A DNA stretch of 20,095 bases, taken from the NCBI GenBank assembly GCA_038326995.1, contig JBBQKP010000045.1, positions 1 through 20,095 on the forward strand, given 5' to 3'. Within the stretch, counting starts at the first letter, position 1. The number at the start of each line of letters is the position of its first letter. The notes below the pieces were generated by a model. That model was not told where the DNA came from. It did no database searches and was given only the letters and a program-made list of their open reading frames with translations. Source of the stretch: JBBQKP01 sp038326995 (lineage in GTDB: Bacteria > Planctomycetota > Phycisphaerae > Tepidisphaerales > Tepidisphaeraceae). The position numbers were made by a program, and so were the translations under genes. Shown piece by piece: positions 1 to 7,042 of this stretch.

Positions 1-22
1 AAGGTTTCATGAGGCAACGCTG

Positions 23-373
23 TTATTCCGCAGCCATCGCTTCACCCATTGAAATGCGACCCTTGGGATCGTGTAGTTTTTCAAACGTGCTGTTCAAAAG
101 CCTGGCCATCTTCTCGACTGCGTTATCGAGGGCCTCGTCGACCGTCCCGGCAACGACTTCGACCACGACGGGCTGCATGCCGGCGGGTCGGGCTTCCAGA
201 ACGCAGCGCTTGTCCTGGCCGTTGGACTTGGACGCGTTGTCGTCCCTGAAATGCACCTCAACACGCGTCAACTGCGTGAATCGCCCCAGCGCCGATTCGA
301 CGGTCGATCGAACATCCTGATCAAATGTTTCGCTTCCCTGGATGTCATGACCAGTATTAACTTGAACTTGCAT
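23..373 (-). CDS. HPF/RaiA-like ribosome-associated protein
   Basis: A 116-residue protein resembling the ribosome hibernation factor HPF/RaiA (sigma-54 modulation) fold. The central part (about residues 33-65) has the alternating beta strands of the family, including RVEVHFRDDN and CVLEARPAG, and is followed by a helix near 77-98 (TVDEALDNAVEKMARLL) that matches the HPF second helix. Known HPF/RaiA proteins bind the 30S decoding centre and block translation in stationary phase. There is no long C-terminal dimerisation domain, so it is a short form. The start is supported by AAGGA about 7 nt before the ATG. It is the last gene of a five-gene minus-strand run, 37 nt after the disordered-protein gene. 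Family assignment is fairly sure; activity on ribosomes is inferred. Confidence 0.75.
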   Translation of the reverse strand: MQVQVNTGHDIQGSETFDQDVRSTVESALGRFTQLTRVEVHFRDDNASKSNGQDKRCVLEARPAGMQPVVVEVVAGTVDEALDNAVEKMARLLNSTFEKLHDPKGRISMGEAMAAE

Positions 374-410
374 GTTTGTTCCTTCAATTTAAAGAGATAG
401 TTTAAAACGA

Positions 411-923
411 TCACGATTTCTTGGCATCCCGACGGGCCTGAACCCGCTTGCCGCTTGCGGAAGATTTCCCAGTCCGCCGACCTTTAAGCCCGGCCTCTTT
501 TTTTCGAGCATCTTTTGCGTCAGCCTGTGCACGAATTTGTTTGGCAGAGCTCGTCGGCGGTTTGGCAGAGCCCATTGGCGATTGCGTGGGGGGAGGGCCG
601 CTCTTCATTCTCTTCGGGGGATTTTCCTTAGGCAGAGATACCACTTCGGCCTTGGTCTTTACCTTCTTGGTCGATGACTTTGCCTGCTTAACGGGCGACG
701 ACGCACCAACATCTGCGTTTTGAACGTCCGCTTTAGCCAAGGCATTAGATTTCGGCTTGTTCGGCTTTTCTGGCGTCGTGGTGGCCTTCTTCGTCGGCCG
801 TTTTAAAGCTTTTCCCAGACGACCCGGGCCGCGCGGCGATGCACTTCGATGCGATTCCAGGCCGACTCCAGGCAACCCTACAGTTTCAATTCCAAGGCGT
901 TGACGCCTCTTTTGATTACGCAT
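411..923 (-). CDS. Lys/Ala/Pro-rich disordered basic protein
   Basis: A 170-residue protein I do not recognise as a named family. It is low in complexity and strongly basic, with many Lys, Arg, Ala, Pro and Ser residues and almost no hydrophobic core, so it is probably disordered along its length. Lys-rich patches occur at about 39-57, 80-108 and 135-170, and it ends in a run of Arg, Ala, Lys and Ser. Composition recalls histone H1-like or AlgP-like bacterial proteins that bind nucleic acid, but that is only analogy. No signal peptide or membrane segment is seen. The start is well supported: GAGAGGAAA lies about 7 nt before the ATG. It begins 13 nt after the stop of the preceding small ORF, so co-transcription is likely. 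Binding of DNA or RNA is a guess from charge. Confidence 0.65.
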   Translation of the reverse strand: MRNQKRRQRLGIETVGLPGVGLESHRSASPRGPGRLGKALKRPTKKATTTPEKPNKPKSNALAKADVQNADVGASSPVKQAKSSTKKVKTKAEVVSLPKENPPKRMKSGPPPTQSPMGSAKPPTSSAKQIRAQADAKDARKKEAGLKGRRTGKSSASGKRVQARRDAKKS

Positions 924-936
924 TGTAATTTCCTCT

Positions 937-1188
937 CTAGATCAATTTAGCGACAAGTCGCTCAGAAAAAATCAGTGTTGCCCTGACCATGCGATCGGGC
1001 CCGTAACTTTGTGCCGATTGACGTGCGTCGGCGGTAATCCGGTGGAGGCGTTTCAAGATGGCCTGGGCGGCGTCGCCAGTAAGTTCGGCCTGACGTCGCC
1101 GTGTGGATCCGCGCTCTTCTCCAACATCATCAACACGAACATCATCATCATCATCTGCTCGAGCGTCGGTCACCTCGGTTCCACTCAT
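937..1188 (-). CDS. Small ORF with poly-Asp stretch and a DUF2254-tail-like end
   Basis: An 83-residue ORF of unknown function. I start it at the ATG at 1188 (MSGTEVTDAR) rather than at 1239; this leaves a 38-nt overlap with the end of the glycosyltransferase gene. Residues 12-16 are five consecutive Asp encoded by an ATC microsatellite on the plus strand, followed by an acidic stretch. Residues about 27-48 (STRRRQAELTGDAAQAILKR) align with the C-terminal tail of the DUF2254 protein at 4191-5585 in protein and DNA (57 of 69 aligned bases identical), minus 13 residues. The rest (DARQSAQSYGPDRMVRATLI) has no match I can name. The 13-nt gap and the good ribosome site of the next gene argue for an operon. 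It may be a real small gene or a captured fragment. Confidence 0.5.
   Translation of the reverse strand: MSGTEVTDARADDDDDVRVDDVGEERGSTRRRQAELTGDAAQAILKRLHRITADARQSAQSYGPDRMVRATLIFSERLVAKLI
1047..1115. repeat. Diverged copy of the 3' end of the DUF2254 gene
   Basis: These 69 bases align with 4253-4360 in the same orientation and reading frame. By hand, 25 of 29 bases match on one side and 32 of 40 on the other. The copy at 4253 has 39 extra bases, lying exactly between two GCGGCGTCG repeats (4273-4281 and 4312-4320); here only one such repeat remains (1067-1075). This is the pattern left by deletion between short direct repeats. Confidence 0.7.
1126..1155. repeat. ATC trinucleotide microsatellite
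   Basis: Five uninterrupted ATC units lie at 1141-1155, preceded by a shorter CATCATCAACACGAAC. On the minus strand it encodes the five Asp of the 83-residue ORF. The TGA stop of the glycosyltransferase gene (1151-1153) is inside the tract, so slippage by units of three would add or remove Asp codons in one gene and shift the overlap geometry of the other. Confidence 0.6.
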
Positions 1189-1879
1189 TGTAGCGTTCCC
1201 ACAAGTTCGTCGGGTAGAGGCCCACGCTGTCACATGCAAGCAGGGTCACGTCTTGAGCAAACTGCCGAATGACGCCTTGCGACAAAAATCGCCGGGCTGA
1301 AGTTCGCACCGGAGGTCGCAGGATTGCGGTACGCCCGAAGCGACGAAGGCGACGCGAAAAACGCAGGTCTTCCATGAGCCGAATCGACGGAAATCCACCC
1401 GCTCGCCAGAATACATCGCGCCGGACGAAGATCGACTGATCACCGTAAAAATTCCCCGTCCAGCGATACCGGATTCGGTTGATCAAAACCACCAATCGAA
1501 GACAAGCGTTATCAATACGGTCGGCTTGCGGATGGTCGGCGAACTCGAAGTCGAACGCCCCGCCTACCACGCCTCGCCGATTAAGGGCGCGAGCGATAAG
1601 CCGGGGAAAGTCGTCTGGAAGCAGCGTGTCCGCGTGCAGGAACAACAGGTGATCCCCGCGTGCCGCACGTGCGCCAATATTGAGCGCGTCGGCACGACAG
1701 TGCCCACCGGTGGTAACGGGCAGGTTGAGCCCACTCGCCAGCGCCGCCGTATCATCGCCGCTGCCACAATCGCTGACAACGATCTCGATTTCCGCGTCAC
1801 CTGCAGCCAGACGGGTGTGCGCGGCGGTTCGGGCCAATGATGCGGACTCGTTGAGCGTAGGAATGATGATCGAGAGCAT
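1151..1879 (-). CDS. TIGR04283-type family 2 glycosyltransferase
   Basis: A 242-residue GT-A glycosyltransferase. It opens with SIIIPTLNES (3-12), the nucleotide-sugar-binding strand, then VVSDCGSGDDT (34-44, normally DGGS in relatives), the metal-binding region LLFLHADTLLP (78-88), and the late motifs GNFYGDQSIFVRR (142-154) and LMEDLRFSRRL (168-178). This combination is typical of the TIGR04283 family, named for its association with arsenosugar biosynthesis. No arsenic methyltransferase or arsenosugar radical SAM gene is visible here, so the substrate is open. No Shine-Dalgarno site is evident before the ATG, but the gene starts 31 nt after the flavodoxin-like gene and may be translated from the same message. 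A Cys replaces Gly in the DGGS motif, and another Cys (61) lies where relatives often have GRA. Family call is strong; substrate is unknown. Confidence 0.85.
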   Translation of the reverse strand: MLSIIIPTLNESASLARTAAHTRLAAGDAEIEIVVSDCGSGDDTAALASGLNLPVTTGGHCRADALNIGARAARGDHLLFLHADTLLPDDFPRLIARALNRRGVVGGAFDFEFADHPQADRIDNACLRLVVLINRIRYRWTGNFYGDQSIFVRRDVFWRAGGFPSIRLMEDLRFSRRLRRFGRTAILRPPVRTSARRFLSQGVIRQFAQDVTLLACDSVGLYPTNLWERYNEWNRGDRRSSR

Positions 1880-1910
1880 GGGTTGCCGAAAACTGCGCGC
1901 CGATGTTAAG

Positions 1911-2978
1911 TTACTCCCTCAGCTTTTTACCTTCGGATTTGCCGGCCCGTAGTCCTGTATCCCGATTCAAGTTCATCTCCTGCTGCTCGGCGGGTGATGA
2001 ATCTGCCGGCGGCTTCCCAAGGCGCATGCTCGCGTCGCGCCAAAGCAGTTTAATGTCTTCCCAGACGTGACCCTTTCTCTCAAAGCCGTGTGCCCGCCAT
2101 TTTCCGGGCTCGACTTTTCCCTTGTCGCGGACGAAGGCGGCAAAGGCGTCTGTCCACGCGTCGAAGTCGCAATAGACATTGTCCGCCCCGGCCATATCCT
2201 CGGCCTGGTTGTCGCTATACTTTTTGCCCTTCCCGAACTCGACGTGCCGCCACAGATGATCCGGGACTTCAATCCCGCCATATCGACATTGCCAGATGAG
2301 AGGCGCGTAGGCATCTCGTTCGTTTTCAAACGGCTCGGCCGTCGGATTGAAGTAGTCTTTGTTTCGCAAGAGCTTCGGCCTGCCCGCGTCGTCCATCTCG
2401 TCGCCGCCGCCGTCGCCGTAACAGAAGAAACCGGCCGTCCGCCCTTCCAGGTGATTGACCGAAAGATCGGCCCACTGTGGTGAATGTTCGAGGGCTTTGG
2501 CCATCTCTGGATTCTTGTGCTCGATCAGCTCCTCCTTCGGATTGCCGCCGTTCATGCAAACCAGACGGTCGAACATGAGCTTCAGGTTGCTCGTGGGGCC
2601 GTACCAGTTCACCGGGCCGACAATTGCCCACGCATCCGCCAGGTCGAGCCGCGCGTAGAGGTCCAAGTTCCACATGAGGTCCGGTTCGAGCCGCGACTTT
2701 TTTTCGTAACAATTGCAAGGCCAGCAGCATAATGCCATTGATGTCGAGACACAGGCGTTGCACGACTGGATCCGGGCGCGCGCAAAAACGTTACCCAGGT
2801 CTTCGTAGTCGATTTCCCACTCCTGCGGCAACCGCTCAGCCATGCGGAACATCAGGGTGCGGGATTTGGAATCGACGCCGGGGCAATTGTATTGCCGGCG
2901 GTTCGATCCCGAAAGAATCAGCACACGGAACGGGCGTTTTTCAGTCGGCAGGTTGCCATTTTCATCGTTTGGTTTCAT
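1911..2978 (-). CDS. Flavodoxin-like NAD(P)H-dependent oxidoreductase with a Cys cluster
   Basis: A 355-residue flavodoxin-fold protein of the NADPH-dependent FMN reductase/iron-sulfur flavoprotein type. Residues 17-26 (FRVLILSGSN) form the first strand and FMN phosphate loop; GPVNWYGPTSNLKLMFDRL (121-139) is the second FMN-contacting loop and helix typical of the superfamily. Between them is a six-Cys cluster at 73, 76, 84, 85, 88 and 90 (CNAC then CCWPCNC), where iron-sulfur flavoproteins carry their cluster-binding cysteines. The C-terminal half, after about residue 215, is extended, hydrophilic and Trp-rich, longer than in simple FMN reductases. GGGGAGA about 5 nt before the ATG gives a strong start. 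It is the first gene of the minus-strand run and is divergent from the SDR gene. Fold is clear; substrate and cluster are inferred. Confidence 0.8.
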   Translation of the reverse strand: MKPNDENGNLPTEKRPFRVLILSGSNRRQYNCPGVDSKSRTLMFRMAERLPQEWEIDYEDLGNVFARARIQSCNACVSTSMALCCWPCNCYEKKSRLEPDLMWNLDLYARLDLADAWAIVGPVNWYGPTSNLKLMFDRLVCMNGGNPKEELIEHKNPEMAKALEHSPQWADLSVNHLEGRTAGFFCYGDGGGDEMDDAGRPKLLRNKDYFNPTAEPFENERDAYAPLIWQCRYGGIEVPDHLWRHVEFGKGKKYSDNQAEDMAGADNVYCDFDAWTDAFAAFVRDKGKVEPGKWRAHGFERKGHVWEDIKLLWRDASMRLGKPPADSSPAEQQEMNLNRDTGLRAGKSEGKKLRE

Positions 2979-3131
2979 GGTATCTCCCCTACAGTATCAT
3001 CGACGCCGCATTTTTATTCGCATAGGGACGAACCCGCAGGCCCGCTTCATGTCGACCCTGATCTCATTGATCGCTCTGTCTGGGTTGTTTTGACGTAGGT
3101 TTTCAGGCTGCCTCTTGTCAAAAGAGTGATT

Positions 3132-3163
3132 TTGATAAACCGCGGAGACTTCGGCGGTATAAT
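3132..3163 (+). promoter_or_regulatory. Putative sigma-70-type promoter of the SDR gene
   Basis: A perfect TATAAT at 3158-3163 lies 76 nt before the SDR start codon. The best upstream hexamer is TTGATA at 3132-3137, but the spacer is 20 bp, longer than usual, so the -35 assignment is weak. The -10 box stands out in otherwise GC-rich sequence. Confidence 0.4.
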
Positions 3164-3239
3164 ACGGCGTTCAACGTCAGGGAATTTGGGAGCGCGTGGT
3201 GATTTCGAGTTTGATTTTATCTTGTAGAAAGAAATTAGT

Positions 3240-4091
3240 ATGCGCCGTTCGATCAACAACATGGTGGTGGTCATCACCGGTGCGAGTTCCGGCATCGGCC
3301 GATCGCTCGCCCAACAACTCGCCGGGCGAGGTGCCAAGCTCGTGCTTGCGGCTCGAAGATATGATCGCCTTGCGATGCTAAACGCTTCATTGGGCGGCAC
3401 GCACTTGTGCAAGGTAACAGACGTGTCAGAGCCGGAAGATTGCGTGGCGCTTATCCGTGCCACGGTCGAAACCTTCGGCCGAGTTGACACGCTTATATGC
3501 AATGCCGGATATGGCCTGATCCGGCCCATTCTTGAGACGGACAGCGACGAGATTCTCCACATCATGAAGACCAACCTGATCGGCACGACCGAATGCTGCC
3601 GCGCTGCCGTGTCATGCATGCTTGCCCAGCCGCCACGCGACAACTGGCAAGGCCAGATTGTCATCGTGTCGTCCGCTTCGGCGCGGCGTGGGCTACCCGA
3701 CTTCGGCGCGTATACCGCGACCAAGGCCGCGCAGTTGTCCATCGCAGAAGCGATGCGGGTTGAACTAAGGCACACTGGGATGTCAGTCACCACGGTCCAC
3801 CCCATAACCACGACCACGGAATTTTTCAAAACGGCCATCCGCCTGAGCGGCGTCCGACCCCCGCAGCGCTGCGGAATTGAATCCTTTCAATCGGCGGAAG
3901 CAGTGGCATCGGCGATCATCAGTGCCATGGAAAAGCCGCGACCAGAGGTCTGGCCAAATCGACGCGCTCGACTCCTCCTGGGATTGGCAGCGTTCTTGCC
4001 CGGAATCGCGGACTCTATCCTGGCACGAAGGCGAAAGCGACGTTCTCGCCGATTGGTCGTGCCCGTTGAGCCCGTGGATTCAGTAATATAA
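3240..4091 (+). CDS. Short-chain dehydrogenase/reductase (SDR)
   Basis: A 283-residue classical SDR. The Rossmann nucleotide loop is TGASSGIG (13-20), the structural motif is CNAG (87-90), and the catalytic residues are Asn112, Ser145, Tyr158 and Lys162 (AYTATKAA), with the expected 13-residue spacing from Ser to Tyr. AARR (37-40) after the second strand has Arg where NADP-preferring enzymes often do, so NADP(H) is plausible. After about residue 240 the tail is Arg-rich around a hydrophobic segment (LLLGLAAFLPGI), suggesting loose membrane contact as in some long-chain SDRs. Substrate cannot be told. A second Met at residue 8 fits the family as an alternative start; upstream AGAAAG is only a weak ribosome site. 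The gene stands alone between two minus-strand groups. Confidence 0.9.
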   Translation: MRRSINNMVVVITGASSGIGRSLAQQLAGRGAKLVLAARRYDRLAMLNASLGGTHLCKVTDVSEPEDCVALIRATVETFGRVDTLICNAGYGLIRPILETDSDEILHIMKTNLIGTTECCRAAVSCMLAQPPRDNWQGQIVIVSSASARRGLPDFGAYTATKAAQLSIAEAMRVELRHTGMSVTTVHPITTTTEFFKTAIRLSGVRPPQRCGIESFQSAEAVASAIISAMEKPRPEVWPNRRARLLLGLAAFLPGIADSILARRRKRRSRRLVVPVEPVDSVI

Positions 4092-4190
4092 TTTCCTTAC
4101 GCCAATCTAGTTGCCTTACGCCGCCACCAGCTCTTTTGTTACGACGGCGAGCGCCAAGATTCGCGTTCTGTCCTCACGCTGGTTGCGACG

Positions 4191-5585
4191 TTAAGACGAC
4201 TGGTTCTCCGCCGCGGCAAATGGTTTGCAGCGTCCAGCCAGCTTCCGGTCAAGGCCTTTCAAAATGCTCTGGGCGGCGTCGAGGTCGTGCGAAACGGGGA
4301 TGCTGGAGCGAGCGGCGTCGCCGATGAGGTCGGCCTGAACTCGCAGTGTGGATCGGCGCTGCGGGTCTTGTGTTCGACTGCCAATCACCTCCAGCGCCGT
4401 CAGCAACGCCAGCATGACCGCGACGTTGCCCAAAGCATTCTGGCGAATCTGATCGAACGCCTCGGCGAGCAATCCGTCGAACGTCGGACCCCGCGCGATG
4501 ACCCGCAATTGCCCGCCATGCTCGGCGGTGTCCATGCGATAGCGCGACTCGATGCGCCGTGCCGCCAGTCGCGCGAGAATCGCCGACAGGTATTGCACGC
4601 AAGTGACGGCGGTGGTCGTGTCGTTGATGCCCGGCGAGAGCGCTTTAAGCGCGACATCAACGATCTGCCGAACGCCAAAGCCCGCATCCTGCAACATCGT
4701 GCGCTGGTGGTCGATGGTGAAGATCGAGTCGATCCGGTCTGAGAATTTGTCGTCTCGCGCATTGCCTGCGATTGAGATGAGCGGCGCGCCTTCGACGATG
4801 AACTCGCCGACGCCTCGCTCCATGCGAATGACGGTCTCATTCTCACGTGCCGCCTTCAGCAGCGACTCGCCGTCCACGCCCTGGATGAAGCCGGTACGCA
4901 ACGCGGCAACCGGATGCCATTGTGATTCTTCGGCGGCCATTTCGGCGTCCTGCTGGGCGTTTGCCTCTTCGCCCATCTCCTTGGGGAACAGGCGATCAAC
5001 GGCATCGATCGTTTCATCGGCCGCCGCCTTGATGATCGTTTCCGCTTGAATGCCGGACGCGATGTGATGGATGAAAAAAATCAGGCACGCGATGCCCACA
5101 AACGCCAACAGCACCGCGACAAGCACCGACAGCGGCGGAACGAAGGCGCCCTCGTCGCCGCCGCGGATCGTGCGCAGCACCACCAGGCAATAGATGAAGA
5201 TGCCCACGAACGCGCCAAGCACGATCTGGTTTGTGCGGTCGCGCATGAAGTTGCGCAGAATCCGCGACGTATATTGGCTGGACGCCAACGTCAAGGCGAC
5301 GATCGTGATCGAGAACGCCACGCCGGCGACAGTGATCATTGAGCTGGCGATCGCTGCCAGCATGCCCCGCGCCCCGGCGGCCCCGGCCCCGAATAGCCAG
5401 GGCCACCGCTCCTGCAAACCCGCTCGATCCAAATTCGCGTCGATCTGGACCAAGCCCAACGCCAGCGCGGTAGCGCCAACGATCATCAATGTGGGCACGA
5501 ACCACAGGCTCGAATGTAGGGAATCGAGGATGGCGCGAAATCGGTGCATTGCAGACGATTCAATACAGGAAAATTTCCCCTTCAT
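4191..5585 (-). CDS. DUF2254 integral membrane protein
   Basis: A 464-residue membrane protein of the DUF2254 family, function unknown. Four hydrophobic segments are visible in the first half: about 27-47, 74-102, 121-138 and 152-174. Family hallmarks follow the second segment (LTLASSQYTSRILRNFMRD, 98-116) and occur in the cytoplasmic half (ALSPGINDTTTAVTC, near 310-325). The soluble C-terminal half ends in a helix whose sequence (LIGDAA, AAQSILKGLDRKL) recurs in the small ORF at 937-1188. The start is uncertain: Met1 and Met13 (5549) are both possible and neither has a good Shine-Dalgarno; Met13 fits the family N-terminus slightly better. It is the last gene of the minus-strand stress block and converges on the SDR gene, with 99 nt between and no clear terminator hairpin. 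Confidence 0.85.
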   Translation of the reverse strand: MKGKFSCIESSAMHRFRAILDSLHSSLWFVPTLMIVGATALALGLVQIDANLDRAGLQERWPWLFGAGAAGARGMLAAIASSMITVAGVAFSITIVALTLASSQYTSRILRNFMRDRTNQIVLGAFVGIFIYCLVVLRTIRGGDEGAFVPPLSVLVAVLLAFVGIACLIFFIHHIASGIQAETIIKAAADETIDAVDRLFPKEMGEEANAQQDAEMAAEESQWHPVAALRTGFIQGVDGESLLKAARENETVIRMERGVGEFIVEGAPLISIAGNARDDKFSDRIDSIFTIDHQRTMLQDAGFGVRQIVDVALKALSPGINDTTTAVTCVQYLSAILARLAARRIESRYRMDTAEHGGQLRVIARGPTFDGLLAEAFDQIRQNALGNVAVMLALLTALEVIGSRTQDPQRRSTLRVQADLIGDAARSSIPVSHDLDAAQSILKGLDRKLAGRCKPFAAAENQSS

Positions 5586-5588
5586 TGT

Positions 5589-5683
5589 CGTCGCATATCA
5601 GTGACGTCACGCCCTTATTGACCCCTACGCTCAATTTGACGCTACGCGCGAAAGAGTCTGGTGGAGCCCGGTGATATGCGACG
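5589..5683. promoter_or_regulatory. 12-bp inverted repeat plus palindrome upstream of DUF2254
   Basis: CGTCGCATATCA at 5589-5600 is the exact reverse complement of 5672-5683, with 71 nt between. Directly after the first arm is the perfect 10-bp palindrome GTGACGTCAC (5601-5610). Both lie in the 182-nt gap just upstream of the DUF2254 start on the minus strand, where an operator or a leader RNA structure would be expected. No convincing -35/-10 pair was found. Confidence 0.4.
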
Positions 5684-5767
5684 TCAACAGGAAAGCTAGT
5701 AAACTTTCGACCGCCGCATAACAGCGACATCCAGCGTCGATTGACCCTCGTTACGCATTATGAATCG

Positions 5768-6934
5768 CTAGTAACGAAAAACCGCGGCCACACCGGTGTC
5801 GGTCGGCATGTGTTCTTTGGCGACGACAACCACGTCCGCGCCGCGTTCCATCGCCAGCGCCGCAAGGTCATCGAGAAGGTCGTCCACGTCCGGGTGGGAA
5901 AGATCAGCTAGCGTGACCGCGCCGGTGGCGGCGTCGAGTCGACCCGGGATCTGCCGGTCCGCTTCCACCAGCAGCGTCGCCACACGTCCGGTCACCGCGG
6001 CGCTCGCGGCTTCGCCAAGATCGCCCGTGCCATGATCTTTCGCGACGGCTTCGCGGTAGTGGTCGGCCATCGTTTTGATCCGATTCGTGTGATGAGGTTC
6101 GACGAGTTTCCAGGCTCGCTCCACCAAGGCACTGTTCGGAATCGAGTCGGGATGAACGTCCAGCGTCTCGGCCGTCAGGAACGGGTTGTGACTGACCTTG
6201 CGGAAGAGCGCGTGATGCTCTGGAAGCGACGCGAGCATCAGCGGCAGCTTCGACGGCCTTGAGTGGTGTTCGAGAATCGCGCGGTCGATCGCCCGGAAGA
6301 AACGTTCGGCGTCGATATCGACTTCGTCCGCCCTCCCGCCGTGCCCGTGACGCATGGCCGTGGAACCTGCCCCCGCGCCGCCGTAGGAGGCGACGGTCTG
6401 GTGCGGCTCGGTGAGTTGATCGCCCAGCGCTGCGGTGATCGTGCGGGGCACGCCGGAGGAAAGCTCAATTTCATCGAGCGCGTCGCGATCTCCTTCGAAC
6501 AACTTTACCTCTTTCAAATTCAGGGCCAGCACCTGATAACGATCTGTCGTTTGGAGCAGCCGGGCAAGCGGTTTAGTGTGAAAACTGTCAGCGACAACGG
6601 CCAACTCCCGCACCGTGCGCGGCAGCGTGTAGACCCGGAAAAAACCCTCGGCCGCGAAAAGGGCGAGTGCGTCAGTGGTGTGATTCCAAAAGGAGGCGTC
6701 ATCGGCCAGCGCGCGGATCGCCTCGAGCACCGCTCGGGCATCAGCGGCCGAGTGCGTCTGAAGCAGCGACTGCTCCAGCGACTTGACAAGATTGCCAAAT
6801 CGGATTGGGTCCTGCTTGTTTTCAGGATGGTGACGGTGCGTCGGTTGATAGAGCGACACGCAGGGAGCGGCGTGCCCGTCGAAGGCACCGGCGGCGTAAT
6901 CGCGAGCAAGAGCGTGTTGTGTTTGGGGAGTCAT
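5768..6934 (-). CDS. baeRF-family (eRF1/Pelota-related) protein, probably baeRF3-like
   Basis: A 388-residue protein resembling the bacterial eRF1-related (baeRF) families. N-terminal CVSLYQPTHR (25-34), the RYQVLALNLKEVKLFEG strand pair (132-148), the internal HNPFLTAETLDVHPDSI (249-265) and the terminal VVVVAKEHMPTDTGVAAVFRY region (368-388) are the recognisable elements. Where eRF1 carries GGQ there is only a Gly/His-rich loop at 185-200 (ending HGHGG), so peptide release by the classical mechanism is unlikely. Known relatives are predicted, and in the Balon case shown, to act on stalled or hibernating ribosomes. GAGG about 8 nt before the ATG supports the start. It lies 108 nt downstream of the lipocalin-like gene and upstream of DUF2254. 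Subfamily number is from memory; a role in translation is inferred. Confidence 0.7.
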   Translation of the reverse strand: MTPQTQHALARDYAAGAFDGHAAPCVSLYQPTHRHHPENKQDPIRFGNLVKSLEQSLLQTHSAADARAVLEAIRALADDASFWNHTTDALALFAAEGFFRVYTLPRTVRELAVVADSFHTKPLARLLQTTDRYQVLALNLKEVKLFEGDRDALDEIELSSGVPRTITAALGDQLTEPHQTVASYGGAGAGSTAMRHGHGGRADEVDIDAERFFRAIDRAILEHHSRPSKLPLMLASLPEHHALFRKVSHNPFLTAETLDVHPDSIPNSALVERAWKLVEPHHTNRIKTMADHYREAVAKDHGTGDLGEAASAAVTGRVATLLVEADRQIPGRLDAATGAVTLADLSHPDVDDLLDDLAALAMERGADVVVVAKEHMPTDTGVAAVFRY

Positions 6935-7011
6935 GGATGGTCCTCGGTGGTGGGTAGCCGGCGCGATCTCTCAAGCACAGCTGGAATAAAAACTTCTACA
7001 CTTGCCAAGGT

Positions 7012-7026
7012 CGTCAAGTATTGACG
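7012..7026. promoter_or_regulatory. CGTCAA-GTA-TTGACG inverted repeat
   Basis: Six-base arms separated by three bases, in the gap between the lipocalin-like gene and the baeRF gene. The left arm read on the minus strand is TTGACG, a possible -35 box for baeRF, but no good -10 box lies at the right distance. Could be an operator; weak. Confidence 0.25.
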
Positions 7027-7042
7027 CCCCAGATTCAACGTT

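Noticed and set aside
1126..1155. CRISPR-like repeat
   Set aside because: It is a plain trinucleotide tract without spacers.
3047..3838. 263-residue minus-strand frame
   Set aside because: It lies antisense to the SDR gene, whose motifs are complete; its composition is a Ser/Arg-rich shadow with no recognisable domain.
4092..4190. Bidirectional terminator between the convergent SDR and DUF2254 genes
   Set aside because: Only a short direct repeat (CCTTACGCC at 4095 and 4114) is seen; no GC-rich hairpin with T-run.
6263..7024. 253-residue plus-strand frame
   Set aside because: Antisense to the baeRF gene and Arg/Gly/Val-rich; no domain and no ribosome site.
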